From contig NZ_NJAG01000005.1 in the NCBI RefSeq assembly GCF_002872335.1, forward strand, positions 62,001 through 126,000: 64,000 nucleotides of DNA, in the 5' to 3' direction. The notes under the pieces were generated by a model that had not been told where the DNA came from, searched no databases, and worked only from the letters and a program-made list of their open reading frames with translations. The DNA comes from Siphonobacter sp. BAB-5405 (GTDB lineage: Bacteria; Bacteroidota; Bacteroidia; Cytophagales; Spirosomataceae). This document shows positions 63,331 through 64,000 of the stretch, in pieces (the first letter of the stretch is position 1; every line of letters begins with the position of its first letter). A program made the position numbers and the translations under genes.

Positions 63331-64000
63331 CTAGTTAGCCGAAAGAATTTCAAGTTCAAACAGCAAAGGAGCATACGGTTGAATCGTATACGCGTTTTGA
63401 GCTTCATTCAGTCGTCCTCTGGTTCCATAGCCTAACGAAGAAGGCATAATAACAATCGCTTTTCCGCCTACCTTCATTTTCTGAAGGGCCTGATTAAACC
63501 CAGGAATGGTTGTAGATACCCCTACCGTAAACGTTACGCCTGCAGTGGGACTCTCATCAAATTTGGTTCCGTTCAACAATTGTCCCCGGTAACGTACCGT
63601 TGCTGATTTTCCATTCGTTAACTGGGCCCCGGTTCCTTCTGTGATATTGATGTACCGCAGTCCTTCGGAGGTAGTTTCCGTCAGCTTCAATTGCTTGCTC
63701 GTAATATATTCTTCAATTTGTTCGGCTTCATTCAACACCCGTACCATTTTGATGTCGTACCGAACCGCTGAATACGCGGGCAGAATCACTTTTCCGGTAG
63801 AATCAGCGTACTGCTGACTTCCATAGGCTCGGGAGTGCGGACTCAATACGATATTGGATCCTCCAATGCCAATCATGGAAAGTCCTTCCAGTAACGCTCC
63901 GTTGTCCCCGCTGAAATTGAGGCCCCAGGTACCTGTAGCCAGCCTTGTCTTAAACGTAGAATCAATGATCTGATTATTCAGCTGCGTGAGGTAAAAGTTA
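63331..64000 (-). CDS. FKBP-type peptidyl-prolyl isomerase, two-domain (5' partial)
   Basis: The frame is open from the window end to a stop at 63331, so the start is missing. The C-terminal FKBP domain is complete: ATVRYRGQLLNGTKFDESPTAGVTFTVG, TTIPGFNQALQKMKVGGKAIVIMPSSLGYGTRG, and PYAPLLFELEILSAN. The segment before it, IIDSTFKTRLATGTWGLNFSGDNG...IGGSNIVLSPHSRAYGSQ, has the same plan but has lost most active-site consensus, so it is probably an inactive first FKBP domain. Such proteins help fold periplasmic or outer-membrane proteins. A signal peptide would be upstream of the window. Confidence 0.88.
   Translation of the reverse strand, partial: NFYLTQLNNQIIDSTFKTRLATGTWGLNFSGDNGALLEGLSMIGIGGSNIVLSPHSRAYGSQQYADSTGKVILPAYSAVRYDIKMVRVLNEAEQIEEYITSKQLKLTETTSEGLRYINITEGTGAQLTNGKSATVRYRGQLLNGTKFDESPTAGVTFTVGVSTTIPGFNQALQKMKVGGKAIVIMPSSLGYGTRGRLNEAQNAYTIQPYAPLLFELEILSAN

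Noticed and set aside
1-64000. Search for CRISPR arrays, prophage, IS elements or toxin-antitoxin pairs
   Set aside because: No regularly spaced repeats, transposase, integrase or toxin motif was seen in any frame.

Overview
The window looks like chromosomal DNA of a member of the Bacteroidota, most likely order Cytophagales (Spirosoma/Siphonobacter-like); I do not commit to a genus. The grounds are a SusC/SusD pair, a six-domain ribosomal protein S1, an LpxC-FabZ fusion, a GldF-type gliding permease, a type IX secretion substrate ending in a gliding-associated (CHU_C-like) sorting domain, DUF4199 and DUF4920 proteins, -7 promoter boxes of the form TAnnTTTG, and no clear Shine-Dalgarno sequences. 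No phage, insertion sequence, CRISPR array or defence island was recognised. The region is mostly core and carbohydrate metabolism.

Layout. 0-10 kb: the tail of rarA, a DUF423 membrane protein, a GH63-like glucosidase, a GH29 fucosidase, purH, tRNA-Cys and rpsA, with an unusual cluster of perfect DnaA boxes between the fucosidase and purH. 10-20 kb: a SusC/SusD outer-membrane uptake pair, then a second TonB-dependent receptor transcribed with a TIG/beta-helix lipoprotein. 20-29 kb: a secreted M1 peptidase, tRNA-Pro followed by a decayed tRNA-like fragment, a cyclopropane-synthase-like methyltransferase, an MHS-family symporter, a large GT-C-like membrane protein with a frame break near its 3' end, and a short-chain dehydrogenase. 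29-41 kb: a DUF748 protein, glpF-glpK, pdhA and recF (divergent), a TolC/HlyD efflux pair, two tiny membrane proteins, a BrkB-family protein and a TspO-like protein. 41-50 kb: the lipid A operon lpxD-lpxC/fabZ-lpxA, a stand-alone ABC ATPase, a large T9SS substrate split by a one-base insertion, and DUF4920. 50-64 kb: gldF, two DUF4199 genes, a dihydroorotase paralogue that has lost its metal ligands, gcvH, a small hydrophilic protein gene, a uronate-catabolic group (uxaB-uxaA-uxuA) with a GntR-type palindrome, mnmD, hsp20, an HtrA/DegP protease, a conserved-looking unknown protein and an FKBP isomerase cut by the window end.

Genes that work together: SusC/D bind and import glycans, and the two glycosidases may serve similar substrates. 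glpF-glpK take up and phosphorylate glycerol. uxaB-uxaA-uxuA cover the middle of galacturonate/glucuronate breakdown. The lpx operon makes the first lipid A intermediates. HtrA, Hsp20 and the FKBP isomerase are envelope or protein-folding functions. Several small genes (38629-38805, 38845-38997, 53607-53771) are easily missed. Two probable single-base frame breaks (near 25783 and 46446) should be checked against reads before either gene is called broken.
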